Positions 19,400 to 27,839 of a stretch of 64,000 nt of DNA are shown one piece after another. The notes below the pieces were generated by a model. That model was not told the DNA's origin, made no database searches, and saw only the letters and a program-made list of their open reading frames with translations. A program made the translations under genes and the position numbers. This DNA is from Vagococcus penaei. Its GTDB lineage: Bacteria > Bacillota > Bacilli > Lactobacillales > Vagococcaceae. Every line of letters starts with the position of its first letter. Position 1 is the first letter of the stretch. The DNA lies in contig NZ_CP019609.1 in assembly GCF_001998885.1 (NCBI RefSeq), positions 682,001-746,000 on the forward strand. The letters run 5' to 3'.

Positions 19400-20380
19400 G
19401 TGTGCAGTTGAATGACGTTTAATTAAATTCACTGGTAACTTAGTTAACGTCAATTCTTTGTCGGGTTCATTAATTCTATCTAACAGTCTTTTAGCAGTTA
19501 TTTGCCCTAATTGACATGCAGGTTGATTAATTGTCGTTAGCGTTGGCGTGACATACTCCCCCATTTCAGTATTATCATAACCAATTAAACTATAATCTGT
19601 CGGAATTTTTTTATTAAATTTCGATAAACCTAAATATAAACCAAATGCTATTTCATCACTCACAGTAAAGATACCTGTAGCCGTTGATTCGATAATTTTA
19701 TTTGATGCTGCAACGCCAGCATCTTTTGTCAACTCTGCCTCTAGATGACATATCTCACCAGTAAAATTTTCAGTGAAACCAATTACCCTCTGCTCGATAT
19801 TACCAGTCATTATCTTTGGCGCGAGTACAGCAACAGATTGATGATTTAACTCCTGTAAATGTTGCGCAGCCAATTTGCCACCTTGATAATCATCCGTAGC
19901 AATCACATCTAGACTGTGGGCCGACTGTTTTTGATCCAATACGATGTATGGATAACGGTTCGTCAATTTTTCTTGAATAACTTGATCCGAAATCGCATCA
20001 CTTGCAATAATAAAACCGTCAACTCCCCGGTGCATTAATTCATCTAAAGTATTCACTTCACGCTGATTTTGACGATTTACTACACTAAAAATTGGTACAT
20101 AGCGCTCTTTAAACAGAACGTTCTCAATCCCCTCAAGTAAGGTCGCAAAGTATGGATTACTGATACTAGGTACCAAAATACCAATTGTTCGACTTTTTTT
20201 AACAATCATTCGGCGAGCAAAATAATCTGCTTCATAATTTAAATGCTCTTTAACCGCTAACACTCGACTGATTGTGTCTTTATTAAAATGTTTTGTCCGA
20301 CCATTTAAAATTTGTGACACGGTTGAGATTGAAACTCCCGATTCTTTTGCCACATCTTTGATGGTAACTTTTTTTATCAT
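19391..20380 (-). CDS. rbsR: LacI-family ribose operon repressor
   Basis: A 329-residue LacI/GalR regulator. HTH at residues 5-27 (VTIKDVAKESGVSISTVSQILNG), hinge helix, then a periplasmic-binding-like effector domain (TIGILVPSISNPYFATLLEGIE; LIGYDNTEMGEYVTPTLTTI). Position directly upstream of rbsKDU and the LacI-type palindrome in their promoter support RbsR. GGAGGG precedes the ATG. Ribose or ribose-phosphate as inducer is inferred from neighbours. Confidence 0.92.
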   Translation of the reverse strand: MIKKVTIKDVAKESGVSISTVSQILNGRTKHFNKDTISRVLAVKEHLNYEADYFARRMIVKKSRTIGILVPSISNPYFATLLEGIENVLFKERYVPIFSVVNRQNQREVNTLDELMHRGVDGFIIASDAISDQVIQEKLTNRYPYIVLDQKQSAHSLDVIATDDYQGGKLAAQHLQELNHQSVAVLAPKIMTGNIEQRVIGFTENFTGEICHLEAELTKDAGVAASNKIIESTATGIFTVSDEIAFGLYLGLSKFNKKIPTDYSLIGYDNTEMGEYVTPTLTTINQPACQLGQITAKRLLDRINEPDKELTLTKLPVNLIKRHSTAHLK

Positions 20381-20511
20381 CGCTATCCCTCCTTTTTAGC
20401 TAAGTAATAATTTCAGTCACATTGTAACCGATAACAGGTTGAATTAAAACCCTTTTCAATTAAATTTAACAAACAGTCTTATCATTTACTTTTCATAAAC
20501 AACAAGTCGCT

Positions 20512-20540
20512 TTGACATTTGAAGACACTAGTTATACTAT
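20512..20540 (+). promoter_or_regulatory. Promoter of cfa
   Basis: TTGACA (20512-20517), 17 bases, TACTAT (20535-20540), about 55 bases before the cfa start. The 215-base gap to rbsR also contains the rbsR promoter and an imperfect repeat TTGAATTAAAA/TTTTCAATT near 20441-20461 of unknown role. Confidence 0.7.
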
Positions 20541-20595
20541 TTATCTATTAAGTATTTTTAAATCTGAGTAATTACTTATTAAGGAGAGGTTACAA

Positions 20596-21768
20596 ATGAT
20601 GGATAAAACATTTTATCACCAATTATTTTCACGTTCATTCTCACTACCTGTACAAGTTACCTATTGGGATGGTTCAAGTCAGATTTATGGCCAAGAAACA
20701 GAGAAACCTCAAATCACCATCACGTTAAACGAAAAAATTCCAATTAAGAAAATAGCCAATAATGCTTCGCTAACTTTGGGTGAAGCTTATATGAATCAAA
20801 CAATCGAAGTTGATGGTAGTATACAAGACTTGGTGAACGATGCTTACCAACAAGCCGATAGCTTTTTTCATAGTAAAGACTATCTTAATTGGCTACCAAC
20901 ACTTAAAAAGCATTCAAAAAAACAAAATAAATCAGATATTCATTCACATTATGACTTAGGTAATGACTTTTTCAAGCTATGGTTAGATCCTACCTTGACT
21001 TACTCATGTGGCTATTTCAAAACACCTGAAGACACTCTTGAGCAAGCTCAAATTAATAAAGTTCATCACATTTTAAATAAATTATTTCTTAAAGATGGCG
21101 ACACACTATTAGATATCGGATGTGGCTGGGGAACCTTGATGTTCACAGCTGCTAAAGAATATGGTGTCAAAGCAACTGGGATCACCCTAAGTCAAGAACA
21201 ATTTGACTTAATCAACGAACGCATCAAGCAAGAGAATTTAGAAGGACAATGCAACGTATTATTAATGGATTATCAAGAGCTAACTAATCAAAATTTTGAC
21301 CATATTACCAGTGTTGGAATGTTCGAACACGTAGGTCAGGAAAAACTTGCGGATTATTTTTCTGTAGTGAATCGTCTTCTTGCTCCACATGGTACAGCAT
21401 TAATTCATGGGATTACTCGCCAACAAGGTGGGGCCTATAATGCTTGGATTAATAAATATATTTTCCCTGGTGGTTATATTCCCGGCCTAGCTGAAATTAT
21501 TCAAGACATTACGGTTAATCAGTTACAAGTCATTGATATGGAAAGTTTACGTCGTGATTACCAACAAACTTTAGAACACTGGGCTACTAATTTTCACAAA
21601 GTAAAAGAAACTGTTGTTAGTACTCGTGGCAGTGAGTTCTATCGGATGTGGGATTTATATTTGCAAGCTTGCGCTGCTTCCTTTGAGTCCGGTAACATTG
21701 ATGTCATACAATATCTAATCACTCATACTGCTAATAATCAAATACCTATGCACCGAGCATTAGACTAA
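20596..21768 (+). CDS. cfa: Cyclopropane-fatty-acyl-phospholipid synthase
   Basis: A 390-residue SAM-dependent methyltransferase that converts unsaturated acyl chains of membrane phospholipids to cyclopropane (or methylated) chains, a stress adaptation. Visible: [29 protein letters not shown] motif [37 protein letters not shown] and HYxxTLxxWxxNF (here [12 protein letters not shown]). AAGGAGAGG lies before the ATG pair. Single gene with its own promoter. Confidence 0.96.
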   Translation: MMDKTFYHQLFSRSFSLPVQVTYWDGSSQIYGQETEKPQITITLNEKIPIKKIANNASLTLGEAYMNQTIEVDGSIQDLVNDAYQQADSFFHSKDYLNWLPTLKKHSKKQNKSDIHSHYDLGNDFFKLWLDPTLTYSCGYFKTPEDTLEQAQINKVHHILNKLFLKDGDTLLDIGCGWGTLMFTAAKEYGVKATGITLSQEQFDLINERIKQENLEGQCNVLLMDYQELTNQNFDHITSVGMFEHVGQEKLADYFSVVNRLLAPHGTALIHGITRQQGGAYNAWINKYIFPGGYIPGLAEIIQDITVNQLQVIDMESLRRDYQQTLEHWATNFHKVKETVVSTRGSEFYRMWDLYLQACAASFESGNIDVIQYLITHTANNQIPMHRALD

Positions 21769-21821
21769 TAATATCTTAATAGTGACAGCATTTGATAAAC
21801 TTACTCATTTTTATTATGTAC

Positions 21822-22730
21822 TTAAATAATACTCATGATGAGTGGTAGTGTCACCATACTCACACAAGTTGTTAAAGCAATATATTGGGATACTTTGGTT
21901 CCTTCACCCGCATATTCCTCTGCTAAAATAGCATTTAATGAGCCGGTCGGCATAGCCGTAACTAGCGTTAAGACACCTAAAATAATAGGGTCTTTAACAA
22001 AAAAGTGTAAGATTGCGATGAAAAAAAGTGGGATACCAACGACCCTTGCAAGTGTGAATTGTAAATTATCTGTGTTACTAAGCATTTGCTTCAAATTACT
22101 TTGGGCAAATAGACTGCCGTTAATAATCATAGCTAGTGGTGCCGTTAACCCACCTAATGTAACATTGAACGATGTAATCGTTTCTGGCAAAGTAATTTGA
22201 CATGTAAACAACAAATAACCAATAAACGACGCGATTATTGCCGGTGTCGTGTATAAACTTTTCAAACGAAACTCGCGACTATTAGAAAAAATCATAATGC
22301 CCACTGTAAATAGAAAAAAACTAGTTAATGTATTATAAATAACTAAAACAATCAGTCCTTTTTCACCATATAACCTGCTAACAATTGGAATACCAATAAA
22401 TAAAATATTTGAAAATAACAAACAATTAATCCATAAACGCTTTAAAACACCAGTTTTACCTAATAATCTTGCAACAAGATAACCAAAGATTAATGTGGTT
22501 AGTAACATAAAGATGGAATAAATTAAGGTCAATCGAATCATCTCGCTGAGTTCATGCGTTTTTTCTACTTGAAAACTATTAATAATAGCTGCTGGTAACG
22601 CAATATTAGTTAATAAATAACCAATAAACAGATTGACAGTTGGACTGTACTTCTTTTTTAGTGCCATGAAGACCCCAATTAACATAAAAAAAACTAATTT
22701 TATTGTTTCACTAAATACTATTTCTCCCAT
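21822..22730 (-). CDS. AEC-family (auxin efflux carrier-like) transporter
   Basis: A 302-residue membrane protein with about ten hydrophobic segments; NIALPAAIINSF in segment two and the C-terminal TAMPTGSLNAILAEEYAG are typical AEC blocks. Family members in lactic acid bacteria move malate or other organic acids. GGAGAAAATT precedes the ATG. It is convergent with cfa and isolated from metabolic genes, so the substrate is unknown. It is clearly distinct from the second AEC protein at 31486-32544. Confidence 0.85.
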   Translation of the reverse strand: MGEIVFSETIKLVFFMLIGVFMALKKKYSPTVNLFIGYLLTNIALPAAIINSFQVEKTHELSEMIRLTLIYSIFMLLTTLIFGYLVARLLGKTGVLKRLWINCLLFSNILFIGIPIVSRLYGEKGLIVLVIYNTLTSFFLFTVGIMIFSNSREFRLKSLYTTPAIIASFIGYLLFTCQITLPETITSFNVTLGGLTAPLAMIINGSLFAQSNLKQMLSNTDNLQFTLARVVGIPLFFIAILHFFVKDPIILGVLTLVTAMPTGSLNAILAEEYAGEGTKVSQYIALTTCVSMVTLPLIMSII

Positions 22731-22825
22731 AATTTTCTCCTTTTTTGATAAACTTTTGATAAACTATACCTAATACATAGTAACAACTTAACCAAAAAAG
22801 TCAATAGTCCGCTTTGCAACTAACT

Positions 22826-22868
22826 AAAAAACCAGCAACTATAAACTAAAATAGTTGCTGGTTTTTTT
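22826..22868. terminator. Terminator of the AraC/GyrI regulator
   Basis: Arms AACCAGCAACTAT and ATAGTTGCTGGTT with A-run and U-run on either side; overlaps the stop codon of the regulator on the minus strand. Confidence 0.88.
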
Positions 22869-23727
22869 AATCTGTTTTAGCCACTGGTAGCCAGATTGCT
22901 GTAACATGGTCTGCCACCATTGGATTTTTATCAAGTGGATAAATTTCATACTCCGGTTCATTTAATAATTGATAGACTTGATTTGGAAAAAATGTGTCAT
23001 AAATCATCTGATAGGTTCGTCTTAATGAATCTGGAACTGGTCCCTTTGCTTCAAAAACAACCCAAGTCATTGCTGGTACTCCAACAGATACTAGGCGATC
23101 ATCTTTAGTTGGAAAGTATGTTTTTACACCAATTAGATAATCATAACTCCCATCTTTATCATTTGGTAAACAGGCGCCAAGCACTTCATTTTTATGGATT
23201 GCACAAACATCTTGTGTGATTAGATCAAATAATGACGACTCATTAAAATAATCCCAAAATAATGGAATATTTCGGTGCCCATCACTGACAGTCGAATAAT
23301 GACGTTTAATTCCTGTTATATAGTGTTCTCCTTCTTCTACTACTCTATAAGTCATTTTTGCTCCTCCTTGCAATTGCCATTTCAATGTCAGTCGTGAAAA
23401 AACAGGCAATTGACTATGTTTTTTTCTGGCTTCAGAAGGAGATAGACCAAAAAACGCTTTAAATGCTCTAGAAAAAGCCTCAGATGATTGGTATCCATAT
23501 TTAAATGCAATATCAATCAGACGGGCATTCGTGTGTTGAAGATCATAAACTGATTCGGACAACCTTCGATACCGGATATAGTCACCTAGACTAATTGACG
23601 TTAAAATCGAAAATATTTTCTGTAAATTAAATACCGATAAATTGGTTAATTGAGCTAAATCTTTCATTGTTATCTCACTATCTAAGTGTTCTTCTATATA
23701 ATCCAGTAGAATTTTAAATTCATTCAT
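22867..23727 (-). CDS. AraC-family regulator with GyrI-like effector domain
   Basis: A 286-residue protein. Residues 1-105 form the AraC double HTH (EHLDSEITMKDLAQLTNLSVFNLQKIF; DIAFKYGYQSSEAFSRAFKAFFGLSPSEARK). Residues about 125-286 look like a GyrI/BmrR-type multidrug-binding domain (YRVVEEGEHYITGIKRHYS, PAMTWVVFEAKGPVPDSLRRTY, EYEIYP). Such SoxS/Rob-like fusions sense small hydrophobic compounds or drugs. Target genes are not evident; neighbours are an AEC transporter and the TetR-ABC module. Confidence 0.9.
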   Translation of the reverse strand: MNEFKILLDYIEEHLDSEITMKDLAQLTNLSVFNLQKIFSILTSISLGDYIRYRRLSESVYDLQHTNARLIDIAFKYGYQSSEAFSRAFKAFFGLSPSEARKKHSQLPVFSRLTLKWQLQGGAKMTYRVVEEGEHYITGIKRHYSTVSDGHRNIPLFWDYFNESSLFDLITQDVCAIHKNEVLGACLPNDKDGSYDYLIGVKTYFPTKDDRLVSVGVPAMTWVVFEAKGPVPDSLRRTYQMIYDTFFPNQVYQLLNEPEYEIYPLDKNPMVADHVTAIWLPVAKTD

Positions 23728-23867
23728 AGTATGTTAATCTCCTTCTATACCTAGATTATCAAATTAGTGATCTCCTAAAATGATGATACTTGGCAAATTT
23801 TATCAGATTTTATTATAAACCAAAGTATCTTGTTTCTTAAAGTGATAGTCACAACAGTCTCAATTCT

Positions 23868-23921
23868 TTGACAAAATAAGTAAAAAAAGGTAAATTACCA
23901 TAGTAACAGATTGTCACTTTT
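23868..23921 (+). promoter_or_regulatory. tetR promoter and operator
   Basis: TTGACA (23868-23873), 17 bases, TAAATT (23891-23896), then from 23899 an imperfect palindrome fitting CATAGTNACANNNTGTNACT. The same pattern occurs before the ABC permease at 24578, so this is probably where the TetR protein represses itself. Confidence 0.75.
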
Positions 23922-23935
23922 AAGGAGGGGTGCTA

Positions 23936-24541
23936 TTGCCAAAAGAAACATTTCTAAATTTGTCCACTGAAAAAAAAGAATGGATGGATTTAATTTTGTT
24001 AGATAATTTTTACAATCAACCTATTTCTCAGGTGAAAGTATCACAAATTGTCACTGATATGCAAATGTCACGAGGTGCTTTTTATAAATATTTTGACGAC
24101 TTAGATGATGCGTATCTTTATATTGTTAAAAAGTATGCGATGATTATCCATATTGATATTCAACGCTACATTAATCGATATAAAGAAGATTATTTTTACG
24201 GTCTACAACAATATTTAATCTGGTGTAGCCAAATGGATCAATCTACGCCTTACTGGAAAGCAATTTATTTATTGACCACGACCAGTAGCCAACCGGTTTT
24301 CAAACGGGTCCCAATGAATCAGTCGGGGCAGATTTTAAAAGATTGGCAAGCTGTATTGGATTTAAATCATTTTGATATTTTTACTATTGATGAAGCACTA
24401 AGTTTTTTATATTTTTCAATGGAGCTAGTCATGAGGAGTTTGTCTGACTTTATTATTAATGACTGGCAAACGGAAGAATTGATTAAAGATTTTCAATTTA
24501 AGTCAAAGTGGTTAAAAAATGGGTTGAAAAAACACGTATAA
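23936..24541 (+). CDS. TetR-family transcriptional regulator of the adjacent ABC transporter
   Basis: About 201 residues from a TTG start at 23936, chosen because AAGGAGG lies seven bases upstream; the GTG six bases earlier overlaps that site. The N-terminal HTH reads SQVKVSQIVTDMQMSRGAFYKYFDDLDDAYLY (about residues 31-62), a TetR fold; the rest is an all-helical ligand domain. It lies directly upstream of the FtsX/ABC pair, and both promoters share a palindrome, so it most likely represses itself and the exporter. Ligand unknown. Confidence 0.87.
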   Translation: MPKETFLNLSTEKKEWMDLILLDNFYNQPISQVKVSQIVTDMQMSRGAFYKYFDDLDDAYLYIVKKYAMIIHIDIQRYINRYKEDYFYGLQQYLIWCSQMDQSTPYWKAIYLLTTTSSQPVFKRVPMNQSGQILKDWQAVLDLNHFDIFTIDEALSFLYFSMELVMRSLSDFIINDWQTEELIKDFQFKSKWLKNGLKKHV

Positions 24542-24577
24542 AAGTCTAGTATTTAGGTTTTTATACTCGTCTAATGA

Positions 24578-24600
24578 CATAGTTACATTTTGTTACTATG
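24578..24600 (+). promoter_or_regulatory. Second TetR-type operator, in front of the ABC permease
   Basis: Imperfect palindrome with arms CATAGTTACA and TGTTACTATG, sharing the pattern CATAGTNACANNNTGTNACT with the site before tetR. It lies 32 bases before the permease start. Confidence 0.75.
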
Positions 24601-24631
24601 TGAAATATAAATTATAGAAAGAAGTGATTTG

Positions 24632-25705
24632 ATGTTTTTAGCATTAAAAGAAATGAGTTATTCTAAACTGAGATACTCATTAATTATTGGCATTATGTTT
24701 TTAATTAGTTTGATGGTTTTTATGTTATCTGGACTAGCAAATGGTTTGTCACAAGAATTTAGTCAAGTCGTCAATGACTGGAATGCAAAATCAGTAGTCT
24801 TAACCAATGAATCAAACCGGGTGCTTTCAGCATCACAACTGACATTGAAAGACTTAGATTCCGTAGATAGTTCAAAAAAAGCACCATTAACAATTTACAG
24901 TGGTGCATTAGCACTACCTGATTCTGGTGGTAAAGACAATATTTCCATTTTCGGTACAGAAAAAGATGCGTTCTTTTTACCTAAGCTATCTTCTGGACAT
25001 AGTTTTAAGTCTGATAGTGACATTATTATTTCGGAAAATATCGCTGATAAAGGATACAAACTGGGGGATAAAATGACCATTGGTTCAGATAATACTGAAC
25101 TAACTGTTGTCGGAATTTTCCCAACATCTTACTATCTAGCAACGCCAGTTTTATACACAACCACTAAAACAGCAACTATTTTAAAATTTGGTAAAGAAAC
25201 GTTTAAAAATAATGACAATTATCCAATCAACGCTGTTTTATCTGATGCAGACAAAACAACTTTAACAGATGACAAACTAGATAAAATGTCTAGTCAAACA
25301 TTCATTGAAAGTTTACCTGGTTATACAGAGCAAAAATTAACACTTGATGCCATGATTTATTTCTTATTTGTTATTGCGGTAGCAATCATCGGTATCTTTA
25401 TGTACGTTATTACACTACAAAAAACAGCAGTCTTTGGCGTAATGAAAGTTCAAGGAATTAGTAATACATTTATTTCCAAAGCCATTGTTGCTCAATCATT
25501 CTTGGTTGGCGTTATCGGTGTCGCAATTGCTGGGGTTTTAAGCTATGCTATTCAATTTGTTTTACCAGAAGCTATGCCATTTGCTGTTAATCTAACACAA
25601 TGGATCATCTATGGTATTGTTTTAATCGTTATGTCAATCATTGGTGGGGTCTTCTCCATTATTACAGTTAAAAAAGTTGATCCAATCAACGCAATCGGAG
25701 GGTAA
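24632..25705 (+). CDS. FtsX-like ABC transporter permease
   Basis: About 357 residues. One N-terminal membrane segment (LRYSLIIGIMFLISLMVFMLSGLANGL), a large extracellular domain (about 45-230), then three membrane segments (YFLFVIAVAIIGIFMYVITL; AIVAQSFLVGVIGVAIAGVLSYAI; WIIYGIVLIVMSIIGGVFSI) ending KKVDPINAIGG, the MacB/FtsX layout. The ATG at 24632 is used; a TTG three bases earlier is possible. Only four bases separate it from the ATPase gene. Possible roles are peptide, antibiotic or lipid export; substrate unknown. Confidence 0.9.
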   Translation: MFLALKEMSYSKLRYSLIIGIMFLISLMVFMLSGLANGLSQEFSQVVNDWNAKSVVLTNESNRVLSASQLTLKDLDSVDSSKKAPLTIYSGALALPDSGGKDNISIFGTEKDAFFLPKLSSGHSFKSDSDIIISENIADKGYKLGDKMTIGSDNTELTVVGIFPTSYYLATPVLYTTTKTATILKFGKETFKNNDNYPINAVLSDADKTTLTDDKLDKMSSQTFIESLPGYTEQKLTLDAMIYFLFVIAVAIIGIFMYVITLQKTAVFGVMKVQGISNTFISKAIVAQSFLVGVIGVAIAGVLSYAIQFVLPEAMPFAVNLTQWIIYGIVLIVMSIIGGVFSIITVKKVDPINAIGG

Positions 25706-25709
25706 TCAC

Positions 25710-26411
25710 ATGAAACCAATCTTAGAAATGAAATCAATCGTTAAAAAATTTGGTAAAGGTCATAATGAAGTGACTGCACTTAAAGGGTTAGATTTTACAG
25801 TGAATGAAGGTGAATTTATCAGTGTTATTGGTCCATCTGGTTCTGGTAAAAGTACTTTTTTAACCATTGCGGGTGGATTACAGACACCTACTTCAGGTAC
25901 TATCTTTATCAATGGTAATGACTTTTCTGACTTACCTGAAAAACGTCGGTCAGAATTACGCTTTAAGGAGATTGGCTTTATTTTACAATCATCTAACTTA
26001 ATTCCTTTCTTAACTGTTGAGGAACAATTTAAACTAGTCGATAAAGTCAAAAAATCAAGCCACGATACGGATAAAATTGATGAGACATTACGAACACTTG
26101 GCATACTTGAGCTTAAAAAAAGTTATCCTGGAGATTTATCAGGTGGGGAACGCCAACGTGTGGCCATTGGACGAGCATTATTTAATAATCCAAGCTTAAT
26201 CTTAGCAGATGAACCAACAGCTAGTTTAGATACGGAACATGCTTATAATGTCGTTAAACTACTCGTTCGTGAAGCTCATGAGAAAAAGAAAGCAACTGTC
26301 ATGGTTACTCATGATCAACGGATGATTGAGTGGAGCGATAAACTATTTGAGATGAATGACGGAAAATTAGTTCAAGTAAAAGATTTCAAACCTAAAAAAC
26401 TTGACGATTAA
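25710..26411 (+). CDS. ABC transporter ATP-binding protein (MacB/LolD type)
   Basis: About 233 residues from the ATG at 25710, preceded by GGAGGG; the longer frame from 25641 overlaps the permease and has no site. Walker A GPSGSGKST, Q-loop ILQSSNLIPFLTVEEQ, signature LSGGERQRVAIGRAL, Walker B LILADEPTASLD and MVTHD are all present. It powers the upstream FtsX-type permease; together they make a dimeric exporter controlled by the TetR protein. Confidence 0.95.
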   Translation: MKPILEMKSIVKKFGKGHNEVTALKGLDFTVNEGEFISVIGPSGSGKSTFLTIAGGLQTPTSGTIFINGNDFSDLPEKRRSELRFKEIGFILQSSNLIPFLTVEEQFKLVDKVKKSSHDTDKIDETLRTLGILELKKSYPGDLSGGERQRVAIGRALFNNPSLILADEPTASLDTEHAYNVVKLLVREAHEKKKATVMVTHDQRMIEWSDKLFEMNDGKLVQVKDFKPKKLDD

Positions 26412-26415
26412 TAAA

Positions 26416-26455
26416 AAAAATCTCCAGTCTCTGTAAAAAGAGCTGGAGATTTTTA
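26416..26455 (+). terminator. Terminator of the tetR-ABC module
   Basis: Arms AAATCTCCAG and CTGGAGATTT, 15-base loop, U-rich tail, right after the ATPase stop. Confidence 0.88.
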
Positions 26456-26531
26456 TTTTTTACTTACGAAAAAATTTTAATTATGCTACGCTAACATCTG
26501 TTAAATAAAATCATTAAGGAGTTGTTTTAAA

Positions 26532-26990
26532 TTGCCAACTAATCCAAAAGAAGGCTTGATATTTACTAGTTTAATGTGTTTTTTGATGGTTTTGGGAATG
26601 AGTATATATAACTTAGCGCTACATGACGCACTGACCTTCTCAAACTTTATTACAGGATTTGTTCCTGGATTCATTGTTGCGTTACTCTTAGATATGTTTA
26701 TTATCGGTCGCTTTGCAAAACAGATTGCTTTTTCATTACCAATTAATAAAAATCAGCCACTTCAACTTATTTTAACGATTACTTGTCTAATGGTAATCGG
26801 GATGGTCACTTGTATGTCACTATTTGGTGTGATTATGGAGAATGGTCTATCAAATAGCTTACTAACCAACTATATTACAGCATGGAAAGTCAATCTAATT
26901 GCTGCTCTACCACTTCAATTAGTCATTGTTGGTCCATTTTCTAGGAAAATACTCGCATTGATTCAAAGCAAACAACCTGAAAATAATTAA
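26532..26990 (+). CDS. DUF2798-family small membrane protein
   Basis: A 152-residue protein of four membrane segments arranged as two similar halves, each with a conserved pattern (EGLIFTSLMCFLMVLGMSIYN and LILTITCLMVIGMVTCMSLFGVIM), the DUF2798 repeat. It starts with TTG, preceded by AAGGAG. Function is unknown for the family. It stands alone between two terminators. Confidence 0.78.
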   Translation: MPTNPKEGLIFTSLMCFLMVLGMSIYNLALHDALTFSNFITGFVPGFIVALLLDMFIIGRFAKQIAFSLPINKNQPLQLILTITCLMVIGMVTCMSLFGVIMENGLSNSLLTNYITAWKVNLIAALPLQLVIVGPFSRKILALIQSKQPENN

Positions 26991-26997
26991 ACCAGTC

Positions 26998-27045
26998 AAA
27001 AAGTCCCACAATAGCTGATAAACCTGTTGTTGCGGGACTTTTTTA
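26998..27045. terminator. Bidirectional terminator
   Basis: Arms AAAAAGTCCCACAA and TTGTTGCGGGACTTTTT (small mismatch) between two convergent genes. Confidence 0.85.
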
Positions 27046-27052
27046 ATTTTTG

Positions 27053-27709
27053 TTAAAGTGGCAAGTCGTAAACCTTCATACCTGGATTATAACTTTTAGA
27101 CTCAGATATTGATGGAATAATCACTTCCTCAATCGCTGGACCAATTTTAGGTAGAAAGCCAATTTTTTCAAATGAGTCATCTGTCAATTTTGCCCACTCG
27201 CGTTTAATAATAACTTGATTCGTAGTATCACTTACCTTGACACGTGATTCCTTTTTAGAAACGCCATAGATATAATTTTTTATTTTTAAAAAATAGCGAT
27301 AATCATCTGATCCAAGATAAGTGACATTAGTCAATTTCTCGTTCTCAACTTGATAAAAGGGTAACCGGCTAGTCCGCTCAATATCAACCATTAAGACTTT
27401 TGATCCACGACGATCGCCAATGTAGTGATAACCGTTTGGTCGCCATTCGACTTGACGATTCACCAGGTTGGCATTTTTAGCTACAGCTAAATAATCATTA
27501 ACATAATATTTACCTATAAAAACTGTAACCACACTGAGTGCACTAATAACTACTATGCCCAGCATACATCGTTTACGCCAATTACCATGGCTGTACATAG
27601 CAGCAAAAAATAATAGTAACAATATAACAGAAATAACCATTAATCCGACTGAAAACCAAGTATGTACTAACTTTTCCGATTTCTCCCAATAGTCTGCTGT
27701 GATTACCAT
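27053..27709 (-). CDS. Membrane-anchored protein of unknown function
   Basis: About 218 residues from the ATG at 27709, which has AAGGAG eight bases upstream (an ATG 30 bases earlier is also in frame). Two N-terminal membrane segments (VGLMVISVILLLLFFAAMYS and CMLGIVVISALSVVTVFIGKYYV) precede a 150-residue soluble part rich in beta-strand-like segments and basic/aromatic residues, probably outside the cell. I do not recognise a family. It is a single gene facing DUF2798 and following iolD on the same strand after a terminator. Confidence 0.7.
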   Translation of the reverse strand: MVITADYWEKSEKLVHTWFSVGLMVISVILLLLFFAAMYSHGNWRKRCMLGIVVISALSVVTVFIGKYYVNDYLAVAKNANLVNRQVEWRPNGYHYIGDRRGSKVLMVDIERTSRLPFYQVENEKLTNVTYLGSDDYRYFLKIKNYIYGVSKKESRVKVSDTTNQVIIKREWAKLTDDSFEKIGFLPKIGPAIEEVIIPSISESKSYNPGMKVYDLPL

Positions 27710-27782
27710 ATTAATTGCTCCTTGGTGAAATTTTTTCATTTAGTATAACATATTTTACGAACTATTTGTTTAATATGTTTTC

Positions 27783-27822
27783 AAAAAAAGATAGAGACAT
27801 GCAATCGCTTGTCTCCATCTTT
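27783..27822 (-). terminator. Terminator of iolD
   Basis: Minus-strand arms AAAGATGGAGACA and TGTCTCTATCTTT with a short loop and U-run, just after the iolD stop. Confidence 0.88.
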
Positions 27823-27839
27823 ACCCACTTTTCTATTGT

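Noticed and set aside
20441-20461. cre site upstream of rbsR
   Set aside because: The imperfect palindrome lacks the central CG and the overall match of a catabolite-responsive element is poor.
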